64,000 nucleotides of DNA. Source: Campylobacter sp. RM10537 (GTDB taxonomy: Bacteria > Campylobacterota > Campylobacteria > Campylobacterales > Campylobacteraceae). Of the stretch, positions 54,228 through 63,167 are shown piece after piece. Made by a program: the position numbers and the translations under genes. Below the pieces are notes generated by a model, which did not search any database, was not told where the DNA came from, and saw nothing but the letters and a program-made list of their open reading frames with translations. The DNA lies in assembly GCF_022369435.1 (NCBI RefSeq), contig NZ_CP059597.1, positions 1,302,001 to 1,366,000 of the forward strand, read 5' to 3'. Each line of letters begins with the position of its first letter. The stretch's first letter is position 1.

Positions 54228-54749
54228 AATTTTTCCTTTATATTTAAATGTAAAGTTTAATATTATACAAATAAAATAAAAATTATAACCTTAAAATAAA
54301 GATGCTAGCAAATAAATATTTTTGATTTAGGCTTTAATATTTTTAAAAAATTAGAAATTTCAATTTCATCTTGAGTCATTTTTTATCTTTAATCTATTAT
54401 TGTAGATTTTTAAGTATATTTTAGTATTATTTTTTTAGGTTGCGGAGAAAAACCTCCTATTTAAATTGAAACTTTTGAACAATATAATCCATATCTTTCA
54501 TTCAAAATCAAAATTTTTAAAAATTACTTATTTGGTGGATTCTGTGAAAATCACTGATATAATTCCTAATCATGAAAAATGCAAAGTTTAGGTATCTTAG
54601 ATGAAGGTAAATTTAAAATTGATAAAGTATTCAAATATGGAAAATTTGGGACTATAAGTGGATGCGCTAAATTGTTAGAAATTATAAGAAAAACAGATAA
54701 AGAGAATAGAATTTTAAATTTTAATTATTCCGCATAAAGCGGAATAAAA
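54228..54749. pseudogene. Gene debris, including a decayed lipoprotein gene
   Basis: A plus-strand frame near 54417-54455 reads like the end of a lipoprotein signal (FSIIFLGCGEKPP). It then hits a stop and continues in shifted frames (IETFEQYNPYLSFKIKIF, then VDSVKITDIIPNHEKCK, then LDEGKFKIDKVFKYGKF) to a stop at 54737. This is an inactive gene with at least two frameshifts and no start codon. A 24-codon minus-strand ORF (54305-54379, MTQDEIEISNFLKILK) may be a fragment of another gene. The identity of both is unknown. Confidence 0.65.
54725..54747 (-). terminator. Terminator hairpin after sodB
   Basis: A perfect 9-bp stem (ttattccgc / gcggaataa) with a five-base loop lies two bases downstream of the sodB stop. 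The T run after it on the minus strand is weak. Confidence 0.65.
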
Positions 54750-55388
54750 TTATTTTACCGGATGAAGTTCGTTAGTGTAAAAGCTAATAGAATTAATTCC
54801 TTCTTTTAGAGCCCATTCATAAGCTTTTGATACAAAATCCCAATTAATATGAGCATAGAATTTTTCTAAATAAGCAGGACGGGCATTGCGATGATCAACG
54901 TAATAAGCATGTTCCCAAACATCTACTACAAGTAAAGGAATTTTATCTTCAGTGATAGGAGTAGCAGCATTTGAAGTCGCAACTAATTCTAGTTTTTGAT
55001 TTTTGCTATTATAAACAAGCCAAAACCATCCAGATCCAAAAAGACCAGTAGCACCTTTAATAAATTCAGCTTTAAAATTATCTAAAGAACCAAATTCTTT
55101 TTCTAAGGCTGCTTTTAAATCCCCTTTTGCCTCACAGGCATTAGGAGTAATGCAATCAAAATAAAAATCATGATTATAAACTTGAGCTGCATTATTAAAA
55201 ATTCCACCATTTGATGATTTGATAATACTTACAAGATCTTTGTTGGCAAATTCAGTTTCTTTTATAAGATTATTTAAATTGGTTACATAAGTATTATGAT
55301 GTTTCCCATAATGATAATTAAACGTCTCAGCACTTAAAAAATCGCCAAAAGCATTGATATCATAAGGTAGTTTTCTTAATTCAAACAT
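54750..55388 (-). CDS. sodB: Superoxide dismutase [Fe]
   Basis: 212 aa from the ATG at 55386-55388 (MFELRKLPYDINAFGDF), with GGAG five to eight bases upstream. The frame is open 13 codons further, but the extension is not conserved in the family. Metal ligands are visible: the first His in the HYGKHHNTYV block, the second in QVYNHDFYFDC, and Asp/His in LVVDVWEHAYYVDH. GLFGSGWFWLV matches the iron form. Between YFDC and LKAALEKE the linker is short (ITPNACEAKGD); the C. jejuni protein I remember has a longer Gly/Cys-rich insert here. It is expressed alone, with its own terminator. Confidence 0.96.
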   Translation of the reverse strand: MFELRKLPYDINAFGDFLSAETFNYHYGKHHNTYVTNLNNLIKETEFANKDLVSIIKSSNGGIFNNAAQVYNHDFYFDCITPNACEAKGDLKAALEKEFGSLDNFKAEFIKGATGLFGSGWFWLVYNSKNQKLELVATSNAATPITEDKIPLLVVDVWEHAYYVDHRNARPAYLEKFYAHINWDFVSKAYEWALKEGINSISFYTNELHPVK

Positions 55389-55417
55389 ATTTTCTCCTTT
55401 TTTATTTTTGGTGAAAA

Positions 55418-55423
55418 ATTGTA
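55418..55423 (-). promoter_or_regulatory. Candidate -10 element of sodB
   Basis: Minus-strand TACAAT, preceded by TTTTATGC and a T-rich upstream stretch as usual for Campylobacter sigma70 promoters. It lies 30 bases before the sodB start. No -35 box is expected in this genus. Confidence 0.45.
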
Positions 55424-55504
55424 GCATAAAAAATCATAAAATAAAGTAATTTAATAAACTTTTATGAAAAATATTTTTTAGATTGATTTTTGAAAGATTT
55501 ATAG

Positions 55505-55579
55505 TGGTGACCCATACGAGACTCGAACTCGTGTTACCGCCGTGAAAGGGCGATGTCCTAACCGCTAGACGAATGGGCC
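55505..55579 (-). tRNA. tRNA-Glu (anticodon TTC)
   Basis: 75 nt with encoded CCA. The acceptor is GGCCCAT/ATGGGTC, the D-arm is TCGTCTAGCGGTTAGGA, the anticodon loop is CTTTCAC and the T-arm contains GAGTTCGAGTCTC. It lies between sodB and mntP. Confidence 0.97.
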
Positions 55580-55708
55580 TTTTTTTGTATTTTAAAAATT
55601 AATAAAGCGAAATTATATATTTTTAATTCTTAAATATTCATTAAAATTATTTTTTATATGAAAAAATTAATATTTTTTGATTATAATTTCATTTTTTTTG
55701 GAGTTTTT

Positions 55709-56275
55709 ATGGATTATTTGAGTCTTATTTTACTCTCTTGTGCTTTAGCAATGGATGCTTTTGCAGTTTCTTTATGCAAAGGATTTAGTGTTAAGAGGTT
55801 AAATTTAAAACATTATTGTATTGTAGGTGCTTATTTTGGCGGTTTTCAAGCTTTAATGCCTGTTTTTGGTTATATTATTGGTTTAAGTTTTGCATCTTTT
55901 GTAGCAAGTATTGATCATTGGATAGCATTTATTTTGCTTGGCTTTATTGGAATAAAAATGATTAAAGAAGCATTTGAAAACGAAGATTGTGATATTAATG
56001 CTAATCAATTTAATTTTAAAATCATGTTTTCTTTAGCTATTGCAACCAGTATTGATGCTTTAGCGGTTGGAATTAGCTTTGCATTTTTAGAAACTCCCTT
56101 ATTTATAGCAGTTTTATTTATTGGTTTTATTACTTTTGTATTTTGTATTTTAGCTTTAAAAATAGGTAATAAATTTGGAGTTTTCTTAAAAAATAAAGCT
56201 GAATTTTTAGGAGGAGCTGTTTTAATTATTTTGGGTGTGAAAATTTTAATCGAGCATTTATTTTTTAATGCATAA
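55709..56275 (+). CDS. mntP: MntP family manganese efflux pump
   Basis: 188 aa from the ATG at 55709 ([18 protein letters not shown]), with TGGAG upstream. A start at 55658 would add 17 residues not seen in the family. Six membrane segments form two inverted repeats, each with an acidic motif ([11 protein letters not shown] in the first and [13 protein letters not shown] in the second). The C-terminal segment [17 protein letters not shown] is typical. It exports Mn2+. The 3' end overlaps that of miaA (convergent) by 11 bases. Confidence 0.92.
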   Translation: MDYLSLILLSCALAMDAFAVSLCKGFSVKRLNLKHYCIVGAYFGGFQALMPVFGYIIGLSFASFVASIDHWIAFILLGFIGIKMIKEAFENEDCDINANQFNFKIMFSLAIATSIDALAVGISFAFLETPLFIAVLFIGFITFVFCILALKIGNKFGVFLKNKAEFLGGAVLIILGVKILIEHLFFNA

Positions 56276-57128
56276 ATTTTTGTTTTAAAAACTCGAAAGA
56301 TTCATTAAAATTTAAAGATACACTTTGAAATTTTTTGTTAAAAGTTCTTTGTCGTTTGGCAAGTTGTGCAGTGTGTGTTGTGATTAAATTTTCAAGTTCA
56401 TTAAGAGAAATTTTGCCATTTAAATATTCTTTGCATTCTTTTAGACCTATACAATTTAAAGCTTTAGTATCATGATGAAATTTAGAAAAAAGCTCTTTAG
56501 CTTCTTCTAAAAGACCATTTTTAAGCATTTTTTCAGTTCTTATTTTTATACGATCCCTTAACAAATTACGTTCCCAAATAATTTCATAAATTTCTATATT
56601 TTTTAAAATTCCTTGCTTACGAGTTTGTTTTAAAAAAATACTTGGAATTTCTTTTGTGATTTCATAGATACTTAACCATTTTCTCAAACGATAGGTGTCG
56701 TTTTTTTCTATTTTAAAATCAGGATCAATTTTGCATATTAAAGAGTAAATTTCATCATTACTTAGATCAGTTTTTATTTCTTCTATTTTTTGACTTAGAC
56801 CATCTATCATAGTTTTTAAATAAAATCCAGTTCCACCTGTTATAATTAAAGGCAAATTCTTTAGCTTGGCAAATTCTTTAGCTTTTTGATACTCTTTAAT
56901 AAATAAATCTACATTAAAATGTTCATTAACGCTGATTAAATTTATGCCAAAATAATGAAAATTTTCGAGTTCTTCTTTGGACGGTTTAGCACTTGCAATA
57001 TTAATTTCTTTGTATACACAAAGACTATCAAGGCTTAAAATAACTGCATCAAAATTTTTGGCCAATAAATTAGCTAGATGAGTTTTTCCGCTCGCAGTTG
57101 TTCCAATAATAGCTATTTCAAAAAACAT
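56265..57128 (-). CDS. miaA: tRNA dimethylallyltransferase MiaA
   Basis: 287 aa. Adds a dimethylallyl group to A37 of tRNAs that read UNN codons. The P-loop is [13 protein letters not shown] (8-20). [33 protein letters not shown] and [13 protein letters not shown] are the standard motifs. The C terminus [14 protein letters not shown] binds tRNA. It is convergent with mntP and divergent from mqnP, about 70 bases away. Confidence 0.95.
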   Translation of the reverse strand: MFFEIAIIGTTASGKTHLANLLAKNFDAVILSLDSLCVYKEINIASAKPSKEELENFHYFGINLISVNEHFNVDLFIKEYQKAKEFAKLKNLPLIITGGTGFYLKTMIDGLSQKIEEIKTDLSNDEIYSLICKIDPDFKIEKNDTYRLRKWLSIYEITKEIPSIFLKQTRKQGILKNIEIYEIIWERNLLRDRIKIRTEKMLKNGLLEEAKELFSKFHHDTKALNCIGLKECKEYLNGKISLNELENLITTHTAQLAKRQRTFNKKFQSVSLNFNESFEFLKQKFMH

Positions 57129-57198
57129 AACGATAAATTTATCCTAAAATTTATTAAAATTTGAGTAAAATCATAGCAAAAATTTTTAAAGCGGAAAA

Positions 57199-58083
57199 AT
57201 GAATTTATTTTGGACAAAATTTAAAGATATTTTAGAACTCATTGTATTTAAGCATTCTATTTTTGCCTTACCTTTTTTATTTTCATCTATGATTGTAGGC
57301 TCAAAACTTGCAAATGATACAGCTTGGTTTGGTTTTAAGGCTTTAATTTTAGGTATTATTTGTGCTGTGAGTGCTAGAAATTTTGCCATGGCAAGCAATC
57401 GTTTAATGGATGAAGATATAGATAAAGATAATCCACGCTGTGCTAATCGCCCTAATATAAGTGGAAAAATTGGTAAAAAAAGTATTTGGTTATTTATTAT
57501 TGTAAATGCTTTGATTTTTATACTTTGTTCTTATTTTATCAATACTTTGGCTTTTTATCTTTCTTTGCCAGTGCTTTTTATTTTAGCAATTTACTCTGCT
57601 TTTAAGCGTTTTAGCTCTTTAGTGCATTTGGTTTTAGGTTTTTGTTTAGGTTTGGCACCTATAGCTGGAAGTGTTATCGTGATGGGCAAAATTCATATTT
57701 ATAGTGTTATTTTGTGTTTAAGTGTTACTTTTTGGACTGCTGGTTTTGATTTACTTTACTCTTTACAAGATATGGATTATGATAAAAAAACAGGACTTTT
57801 TTCAATTCCTGCACAATTTGGAGCTAAAGCAACTTTGTTAATTTCTGCCTTTTTTCATATTTTAGCGGTGTTATTTTGGTTGCTTTTTGTCTGGCAAGTT
57901 TGGGGTATAGCTTTAGGATATATTTCATTATTAGGTATATGTGTTTGTGCCGTGATTTTACTTTTTGAACATAAAATTGTTCGCAATAATTTTAATCATA
58001 TTAATAAGGCATTTTTTACTTTAAATGGTTATTTGAGTATGATATTTTTTATTTTTATTTTGGTTGATTTATTATGGAATTAA
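57199..58083 (+). CDS. mqnP: UbiA-type prenyltransferase of futalosine menaquinone pathway
   Basis: 294 aa with about eight or nine membrane segments. Two Asp-rich motifs, NRLMDEDIDKDNPR (NxxxDxxxD, about 67-80) and LQDMDYDKKTG (about 192-202), bind the Mg-prenyl diphosphate. The gene is UbiA-like in sequence. Campylobacter makes menaquinone by the futalosine route, so MqnP is the likely role rather than 4-hydroxybenzoate prenylation (inference from pathway). It overlaps the next gene by 10 bases. Confidence 0.88.
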   Translation: MNLFWTKFKDILELIVFKHSIFALPFLFSSMIVGSKLANDTAWFGFKALILGIICAVSARNFAMASNRLMDEDIDKDNPRCANRPNISGKIGKKSIWLFIIVNALIFILCSYFINTLAFYLSLPVLFILAIYSAFKRFSSLVHLVLGFCLGLAPIAGSVIVMGKIHIYSVILCLSVTFWTAGFDLLYSLQDMDYDKKTGLFSIPAQFGAKATLLISAFFHILAVLFWLLFVWQVWGIALGYISLLGICVCAVILLFEHKIVRNNFNHINKAFFTLNGYLSMIFFIFILVDLLWN

Positions 58084-58574
58084 AATTATTTAAAGCCGGA
58101 TTTGAAGCTGAATTAGAAAGTTGCAAAATAGAAGATAATTATTTTTTGCAAGAATATCTTAAATTAGGAGCTATTTCACAACTTTCAAAATGGAAAAAAA
58201 TGGCAACTCGTATCGATTTTAGCGATGGAGAAAAGATAATTTTTGATTTAATTTTAAGTTTAAAAGAAGATATTTTAAGAGTTGAAAGTGCTATAAATAA
58301 GAATGAAAAATTTATACCTTTAAAACAAAAAGCTATTGTAGAATCTTTAAATTTTGAACATCTTAATTTTTTAGAAAATATTTTAGAAATTGATAAAGAA
58401 TATTATATAAGGTTTAGTCTTAATAATCAAAAAATGGCGCTTTTTGCAAAAGCTAAAAGTCAAACTTTAGCACAAATTATTAAGATTAAACCTGAAGATA
58501 AAACAGCATTTGATGCCTTTGTAGTTGAGGTACAAAGAGATATGATTAGGAATAAAAAGGAGCTAGAATTATGA
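58074..58574 (+). CDS. Conserved hypothetical protein (Cj0163-like)
   Basis: 166 aa, soluble, without Cys. Begins MELKLFKAGFEAELESCKI. The central part contains KWKKMATRIDFSDGEKII. It is predicted to be mixed alpha/beta. It starts inside the mqnP end and overlaps the following gene by four bases (ATGA). I recognise no fold or catalytic residues. The next gene is likewise unassigned; both lie between mqnP and moaA in a single transcript. Confidence 0.75.
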   Translation: MELKLFKAGFEAELESCKIEDNYFLQEYLKLGAISQLSKWKKMATRIDFSDGEKIIFDLILSLKEDILRVESAINKNEKFIPLKQKAIVESLNFEHLNFLENILEIDKEYYIRFSLNNQKMALFAKAKSQTLAQIIKIKPEDKTAFDAFVVEVQRDMIRNKKELEL

Positions 58575-59089
58575 GTAATGATGTAATTTATTTAGTTTTT
58601 GTATTTGTGCTTTTAGTTGCAATGTTAGCTTATATTAATATTAAAGAAAGAGAAAATAATACAAAGCTTGCAAAACTTCAAGGAGTGATCGAGGATATAA
58701 CTAAGGAAATACATTATTTTCGTAAAGAGCTTGGAGTAAAAGAAGAAGGTGAAAATGATGAAGAAGACTACAAAATCACCCTTTTAAAGGAAGAAATGCA
58801 AATTGAACTTGAAAAACAAATCAGCGCTAAAATCACTCCTGTTTTAAGAACTCTTAAAACGATGGAGCATATTATAGAAGATTTTCAAAATGAACAACAA
58901 AATCGTCTTTTAAATTTAGAACAAAAAGCACAAAGTATGACCAAGCTTACTCCAAATTATGATACAGAAGAGCAAAAAATTATTGATCTGTTTAAAGAAG
59001 GAAAAACTATAGAGCAAATTGCCAAAGACTTAAGAATAGGAATTGGAAATGTCGAACTTGTTTTAAAATTTAAACAGCTTATAAAATGA
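58571..59089 (+). CDS. Single-pass membrane coiled-coil protein with C-terminal HTH-like segment
   Basis: 172 aa. One membrane segment at about 4-22 (VIYLVFVFVLLVAMLAYIN) is followed by a Glu/Lys/Gln-rich coiled coil (25-125). The last 40 residues, IIDLFKEGKTIEQIAKDL and the RIGIGNVELVLKFKQ segment, look like a DNA-binding-type helix-turn-helix of the RNA polymerase sigma-factor or resolvase type. I recognise no known family. A membrane-tethered nucleic-acid-binding role is speculation. It overlaps the gene before it and is 15 bases from moaA. Confidence 0.75.
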   Translation: MSNDVIYLVFVFVLLVAMLAYINIKERENNTKLAKLQGVIEDITKEIHYFRKELGVKEEGENDEEDYKITLLKEEMQIELEKQISAKITPVLRTLKTMEHIIEDFQNEQQNRLLNLEQKAQSMTKLTPNYDTEEQKIIDLFKEGKTIEQIAKDLRIGIGNVELVLKFKQLIK

Positions 59090-59104
59090 TATTTAGGGGT
59101 TTTA

Positions 59105-60067
59105 ATGCTAATAGACCAATTTGGTAGAAAAATTAATTATCTTAGAATTTCAGTAACACAACGATGCAATTTTCGTTGTCTTTATTGTATGCCAAAAATT
59201 CCATTTAATCACCAACCAAAAGAAAATTTGTTGAGTTTTGAAGAACTTTTTTTATTTGTAAAAGCAGCCATTGATGAAGGAATTGAAAAAATTCGTATCA
59301 CTGGAGGTGAACCTTTATTGCGTAAAGATTTAAGCATTTTTATTAAAATGATTCATGATTATAAAAAAGAGCTTGATTTGGCTATTACAACTAATGGATT
59401 TTTATTGAAAGATTTTGCTAAAGATCTTAAAAATGCAGGATTAAAACGCTTAAATGTTTCTCTAGATACTTTGGATGAAAAAAAGGCAAAAAAATTAGCA
59501 CAAAAAGATGTTTTATCGAGTGTTTTAGCTGGAATTGAAGAGGCTTTAAATGTCGGATTAAAAGTTAAATTAAATACCGTTGCACTTAAAAATTTAAATG
59601 ATAATGAGCTTATAGCTCTTTTAGAATTTGCTAAATCTAAAAATATGCAAATTCGTTTTATAGAATTTATGGAAAATACTCATGCCTATGGTAAGTTACA
59701 AGGTTTAAAAAGAGATGAAATCATTCAAATTTTAAGTCAAAAATATGACATAAAACTGATTAAAAAAGCAGAAAAAGCTCCAGTGAGTCTTTATAGCGCT
59801 AATGATTATGAATTTGGGATTATAGATCCACACAGTCATGAATTTTGTGATTCTTGTAATCGCATCCGTCTTAGTGCTGAAGGACATTTAATACCTTGTC
59901 TTTATTTTGATGAAGCTTTGAGCATCAAAGAAGCAATTAAAAAAGGCGATGTTAAAGCTGCTGTAGAAATTTTACAAGAAGTTTTACGTAATAAGCCTGA
60001 AAAAAATAAATGGAGTGTTGTAGATAATGAGACTTCAATGCGTGCCTTTTATCAAACTGGGGGTTAA
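59105..60067 (+). CDS. moaA: GTP 3',8-cyclase (molybdenum cofactor biosynthesis)
   Basis: 320 aa radical-SAM enzyme. The N-terminal cluster motif is [13 protein letters not shown] (CxxxCxxC, residues 19-31). A GGEPLL motif follows. The C-terminal [4Fe-4S] site is [20 protein letters not shown]. The protein ends in the required Gly-Gly (RAFYQTGG), whose tail enters the active site. It makes cyclic pyranopterin precursor together with MoaC, which is not in the window. The RBS is GGGG at 59096-59099. The following queE starts two bases after the stop. Confidence 0.96.
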   Translation: MLIDQFGRKINYLRISVTQRCNFRCLYCMPKIPFNHQPKENLLSFEELFLFVKAAIDEGIEKIRITGGEPLLRKDLSIFIKMIHDYKKELDLAITTNGFLLKDFAKDLKNAGLKRLNVSLDTLDEKKAKKLAQKDVLSSVLAGIEEALNVGLKVKLNTVALKNLNDNELIALLEFAKSKNMQIRFIEFMENTHAYGKLQGLKRDEIIQILSQKYDIKLIKKAEKAPVSLYSANDYEFGIIDPHSHEFCDSCNRIRLSAEGHLIPCLYFDEALSIKEAIKKGDVKAAVEILQEVLRNKPEKNKWSVVDNETSMRAFYQTGG

Positions 60068-60069
60068 AA

Positions 60070-60813
60070 TTGCAAATTGTTGAAATTTTTTTAAGTATCC
60101 AAGGAGAGGGTAAATATGCTGGAAAATTAGCTATTTTTATTCGTTTTGCAGGTTGTAATTTCAATTGTAGTGGTTTTGGGGTTGAAATTAAAAAAGATGG
60201 AAAAATTCTAAAAGGTTGTGATACTATAAGAGCTGTTTTTACTCAAGAATTTAAGCAAAAATATAAAATTTTAAATGCAAATGAAATTTTTAATCAAGTA
60301 ATAAAACTTAAAGATAAGTTTAATCCTATCATAGTAATTACAGGTGGAGAGCCTTTAATTTATCATCAAAATCCTGAATTTATTACTTTAATCAAATCTT
60401 TATTAGAGGAAAATTTTGAAGTTCATTTTGAAAGCAATGGTAGTATAGAAATTGATTTTTTAAAATATTCTTTTTACAAAGAATGCATTTTTGCATTAAG
60501 TGTTAAATTAGAAAATAGCGGAGTAGATCGTCATAAGCGTTTGAATTTTAAAGCTCTTAAATCATTTAAAAATAATTCCAAAGATAGTTTTTATAAATTT
60601 GTATTGGATGCAAATACATTAAAAACCTCTTCGGAAGAAATTTCAGAAATTTTAAAAGAAGCTCCTAATGAAGTTTTTTGTATGCCTATGGGGGAAAATC
60701 AGATTAATTTAGATAAAAATGCTAAAAAAATTGCTGAATTTTGTATCAAGAATGGATATAATTATTCTGATAGAATTCATATTCGTTTATGGAATGATAA
60801 AGAGAGCGTATGA
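60070..60813 (+). CDS. queE: 7-carboxy-7-deazaguanine synthase QueE
   Basis: 247 aa, TTG start two bases after moaA. Radical-SAM enzyme of queuosine synthesis that converts carboxytetrahydropterin to CDG. The N terminus [20 protein letters not shown] is typical. The cluster motif is non-canonical: CNFNC is followed by SGFGV and a spacer of about 16 residues before GC in [15 protein letters not shown] is the SAM motif. The atypical loop is also known in some QueE relatives. It overlaps queD by four bases; folE (39905) supplies the upstream substrate. Confidence 0.92.
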   Translation: MQIVEIFLSIQGEGKYAGKLAIFIRFAGCNFNCSGFGVEIKKDGKILKGCDTIRAVFTQEFKQKYKILNANEIFNQVIKLKDKFNPIIVITGGEPLIYHQNPEFITLIKSLLEENFEVHFESNGSIEIDFLKYSFYKECIFALSVKLENSGVDRHKRLNFKALKSFKNNSKDSFYKFVLDANTLKTSSEEISEILKEAPNEVFCMPMGENQINLDKNAKKIAEFCIKNGYNYSDRIHIRLWNDKESV

Positions 60814-61391
60814 TTATTAGAAAATTATTTGAATTTGAAAATGCCCATATTGTTAGATTTTGCTCTTCAAAACGTTGTAAAAGTAGCATACATGGACATT
60901 CTTACAAAGTCGAAGTTTTGCTTGAGAGTAAATATTTGGATAATGCTGGAATGGTTTATGATTTTGGACTTTTAAAAACTTATATTCGTCAAATTATTGA
61001 TAGTTTTGATCATGCTATTACACTTTTTAATCAAGATGATCAATCTTATTTGCACGAGATGAAAAAATATTCTCAAAGATGGATTACTTTGCCTGTTAAT
61101 GTGAGTGCTGAAAATTTTTGTCGCGTGTTTTTTATACTTATTGATGCTTTGCTTAAGCAAACAAAGATGGTTAATGGAGAGCAAGGCGTGAATTTGCAAA
61201 GTATTATAGTCCATGAAACAAGAACAGGCTATGCTCAAGCTTTTAAAGATGATGCTTATTCAGATATTTTGCCAAAAATTTCTCTTAATGATATTGAATT
61301 TTCACCAGCTATTAAAGCAGAGTGGAATGATATAGATTTTTATGACAAATTAAAAAATTCATATATTTTTACAAATCCTAAGGAGATCTAA
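60810..61391 (+). CDS. queD: 6-carboxy-5,6,7,8-tetrahydropterin synthase QueD
   Basis: 193 aa, longer than E. coli QueD (about 120). Zinc-binding and catalytic features: [10 protein letters not shown] (first His), [13 protein letters not shown] (two His), and [10 protein letters not shown] with the Asp-His pair. HETRTGYA near the C terminus holds the substrate Glu. It converts dihydroneopterin triphosphate to carboxytetrahydropterin for QueE. It overlaps queE at its start and shares its last base with the next start (61391). The C-terminal extension ends around IYKNP-like residues and is lineage specific. Confidence 0.93.
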   Translation: MIIRKLFEFENAHIVRFCSSKRCKSSIHGHSYKVEVLLESKYLDNAGMVYDFGLLKTYIRQIIDSFDHAITLFNQDDQSYLHEMKKYSQRWITLPVNVSAENFCRVFFILIDALLKQTKMVNGEQGVNLQSIIVHETRTGYAQAFKDDAYSDILPKISLNDIEFSPAIKAEWNDIDFYDKLKNSYIFTNPKEI

Positions 61392-61816
61392 TGGGCAAAA
61401 TTTTAATTACTATTATAAGTTTTCTTATTGCTTTATCAATTAGTGCTTGCAGTGATAATGATGAGTTAAATTCTAAAAAACAAAATTCTATAGAGGATAA
61501 AGTTGAGTTAGAAAAAAATGATGAAACAACGCAACTAAGCGATACAAATTTGCCTTTACCTGTGGATGATGAATCGGACAATTTTAATATAACTTATAAT
61601 ACAAATTCGAGTATAGTAGGTTCTTTATATAAACAAAAATGTGCCAGTTGTCATGGAGAAAAAGGAGAATTAAAACCTAAAAAAAGTGTAGCTATTAGGA
61701 ACTTAAGTTTTGAAAATTGGACTTTAAAAATTCAAAAATTAAAAGATAATTCTCATGCTTTTTTAACAAAAGAACAAAGCGATAATTTAGCAAAATATAT
61801 TATTAAGGTAAAATAA
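61391..61816 (+). CDS. Haem-binding lipoprotein (small c-type cytochrome)
   Basis: 141 aa. Signal peptide with lipobox LSISAC at residues 15-20 gives an N-terminal acylated Cys. An acidic, Ser/Asn-rich linker (20-70) precedes a compact monohaem cytochrome domain: YKQKCASCHGEKGELKP has CxxCH. Only one Met occurs in the chain (the start), so the sixth haem ligand is unclear. It would hold the haem close to the membrane or outer membrane. It overlaps queD by one base and is followed by a small membrane protein after 2 bases. The electron partner is unknown. Confidence 0.85.
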   Translation: MGKILITIISFLIALSISACSDNDELNSKKQNSIEDKVELEKNDETTQLSDTNLPLPVDDESDNFNITYNTNSSIVGSLYKQKCASCHGEKGELKPKKSVAIRNLSFENWTLKIQKLKDNSHAFLTKEQSDNLAKYIIKVK

Positions 61817-61818
61817 TT

Positions 61819-62226
61819 ATGGAACAAAGTTATCATTTTTTTATAGCATTGCATCTTTATAGTCTATATGCAAGTGGATTTTTAATGTTTTTTTATTTGA
61901 TTTTAACTCAAGGCAATTTCAAAACAGAATTTATTTTTATCCGTAGAATTCGATTATTTTTGCCCATATACTATACTTTTTTAGCTTTTATGCTTTTTAC
62001 AGGTTTTTTACTTTTAGCCATGAAAAAATTTCAAATGAGTTTAAATTTTTGGTTAATGATTGCATCTTGGATTTTAATTTTAGCATTAGCAATTTTTCAT
62101 TTTATACAGTTTAAAAAAGCTCGCAGAATAAGACGTTATATTGCTTTTAGATGGATGAGTTTTTTGATTTTATTTTGTGAAATGTTATTGTTATTTTTGC
62201 CTTTTGTTTTAAAAAAATATTTATAA
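61819..62226 (+). CDS. Small polytopic membrane protein (Cj0157-like)
   Basis: 135 aa with four hydrophobic segments (about 10-30, 47-68, 73-93 and 112-132). Positively charged loops include KKARRIRRYIAFRW. It has a His near the start (HFFIALHLY) and no Cys. The position after a haem lipoprotein suggests a link to respiration, but no haem ligand pattern is clear and the family is not recognised. One base separates it from the rsmE start. Confidence 0.75.
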   Translation: MEQSYHFFIALHLYSLYASGFLMFFYLILTQGNFKTEFIFIRRIRLFLPIYYTFLAFMLFTGFLLLAMKKFQMSLNFWLMIASWILILALAIFHFIQFKKARRIRRYIAFRWMSFLILFCEMLLLFLPFVLKKYL

Positions 62227-62227
62227 A

Positions 62228-62884
62228 ATGCAATTTTTGTATCATGAGCAGGCTGGTGAGGAAATTTTAAAATTAAAAGGTGAAGAATTTGCTCATTTAA
62301 AGGCAAGAAGGGTTAAAGAAAACGAAATATTAATTTTAAGAAATTTAAAGGATAAGTTTGCTTATACCTATAAAATTTCTAATGTGGAACGTCATTCTTG
62401 CCAATTGCATTTTTTAGGTAAGGAAAATAAAACAACATATAAAAATACCGCTTTAAATTTAGCTTTAGCTGTGATAGATATCAAGATTTTAGAAAAAACA
62501 CTTCCTTTTTTAAATGAACTTGGGGTCGAAACTTTACATCTTGTTTTTACTGATTTTTCGCAAAGAAATTTCAAAATAGATTTAAGTCGCTTTGAAAAAA
62601 TTATCATCGCATCTTGTGAACAATGCGGAAGAGAAAGTAAAATGAAAATACAAATTTATAACCATGTAAAAGATTTTTATGAAAAATTTCCAGAAGCTGT
62701 TTTGGTTGATTTTGAAGGAGAAGTAAAGGAATTTGATTTAAATAAAATTTATTTTGTGGGTCCTGAAGGAGGATTTAGTCAAAGTGAGAAACAAATTTTT
62801 AAAGAAAAAATTAGATTGAAAGCTCAAAATATTCTTAAAAGTCAAACTGCTATTATATCAATTGCCTCAAAAATACTTCTTTAA
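62228..62884 (+). CDS. rsmE: 16S rRNA (uracil-1498-N3)-methyltransferase
   Basis: 218 aa SPOUT-family enzyme. N-terminal PUA-like domain (residues 1-70; GEEFAHLKARRVKENEILI). The C-terminal trefoil-knot domain has KILEKTLPFLNELGVETLHL, CEQCGRESK, VGPEGGFSQSEK (SAM loop) and ILKSQTAIISIASKI at the end. It methylates U1498 in the decoding centre. The ATG is one base after the upstream stop, so the genes are coupled. Confidence 0.92.
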   Translation: MQFLYHEQAGEEILKLKGEEFAHLKARRVKENEILILRNLKDKFAYTYKISNVERHSCQLHFLGKENKTTYKNTALNLALAVIDIKILEKTLPFLNELGVETLHLVFTDFSQRNFKIDLSRFEKIIIASCEQCGRESKMKIQIYNHVKDFYEKFPEAVLVDFEGEVKEFDLNKIYFVGPEGGFSQSEKQIFKEKIRLKAQNILKSQTAIISIASKILL

Positions 62885-62923
62885 AAAACACTTAAATTAA
62901 TCTAATTTTTATATTATATTTAC

Positions 62924-62929
62924 TATAAT
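62924..62929 (+). promoter_or_regulatory. -10 element upstream of rpmE
   Basis: TATAAT in tactataatc, 35 bases ahead of the rpmE start, in an AT-rich 80-base gap, with T-rich periodic sequence upstream as in Campylobacter sigma70 promoters. It would transcribe rpmE and rsmI. Confidence 0.55.
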
Positions 62930-62964
62930 CACCGTTTATTGTTTTATTTTTTTAAGGAAAAGTT

Positions 62965-63165
62965 ATGAAAAAAGAAATTCACCCAGAATATGTAGAATGT
63001 AAAGTTAGTTGTGCTTGTGGCAATACTTTTGTAACTAAGTCTAATAAAAATGAATTAAGAGTAGATATTTGTTCGAGTTGTCATCCTTTTTTTACAGGAA
63101 GTGAAAAAATAGTTGATGCTGCAGGTCGTGTAGAGAAATTTAAGAAAAAATACGCAATGCAATAA
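62965..63165 (+). CDS. rpmE: 50S ribosomal protein L31 (zinc-binding form)
   Basis: 66 aa. [20 protein letters not shown] is typical of bL31. The four Cys of the zinc site are present (CACGN and CSSCHP), so this is the zinc-containing C+ type. The ribosome site is AAGGAAAAG before the ATG. rsmI follows after 2 bases. Confidence 0.97.
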   Translation: MKKEIHPEYVECKVSCACGNTFVTKSNKNELRVDICSSCHPFFTGSEKIVDAAGRVEKFKKKYAMQ

Positions 63166-63167
63166 TT

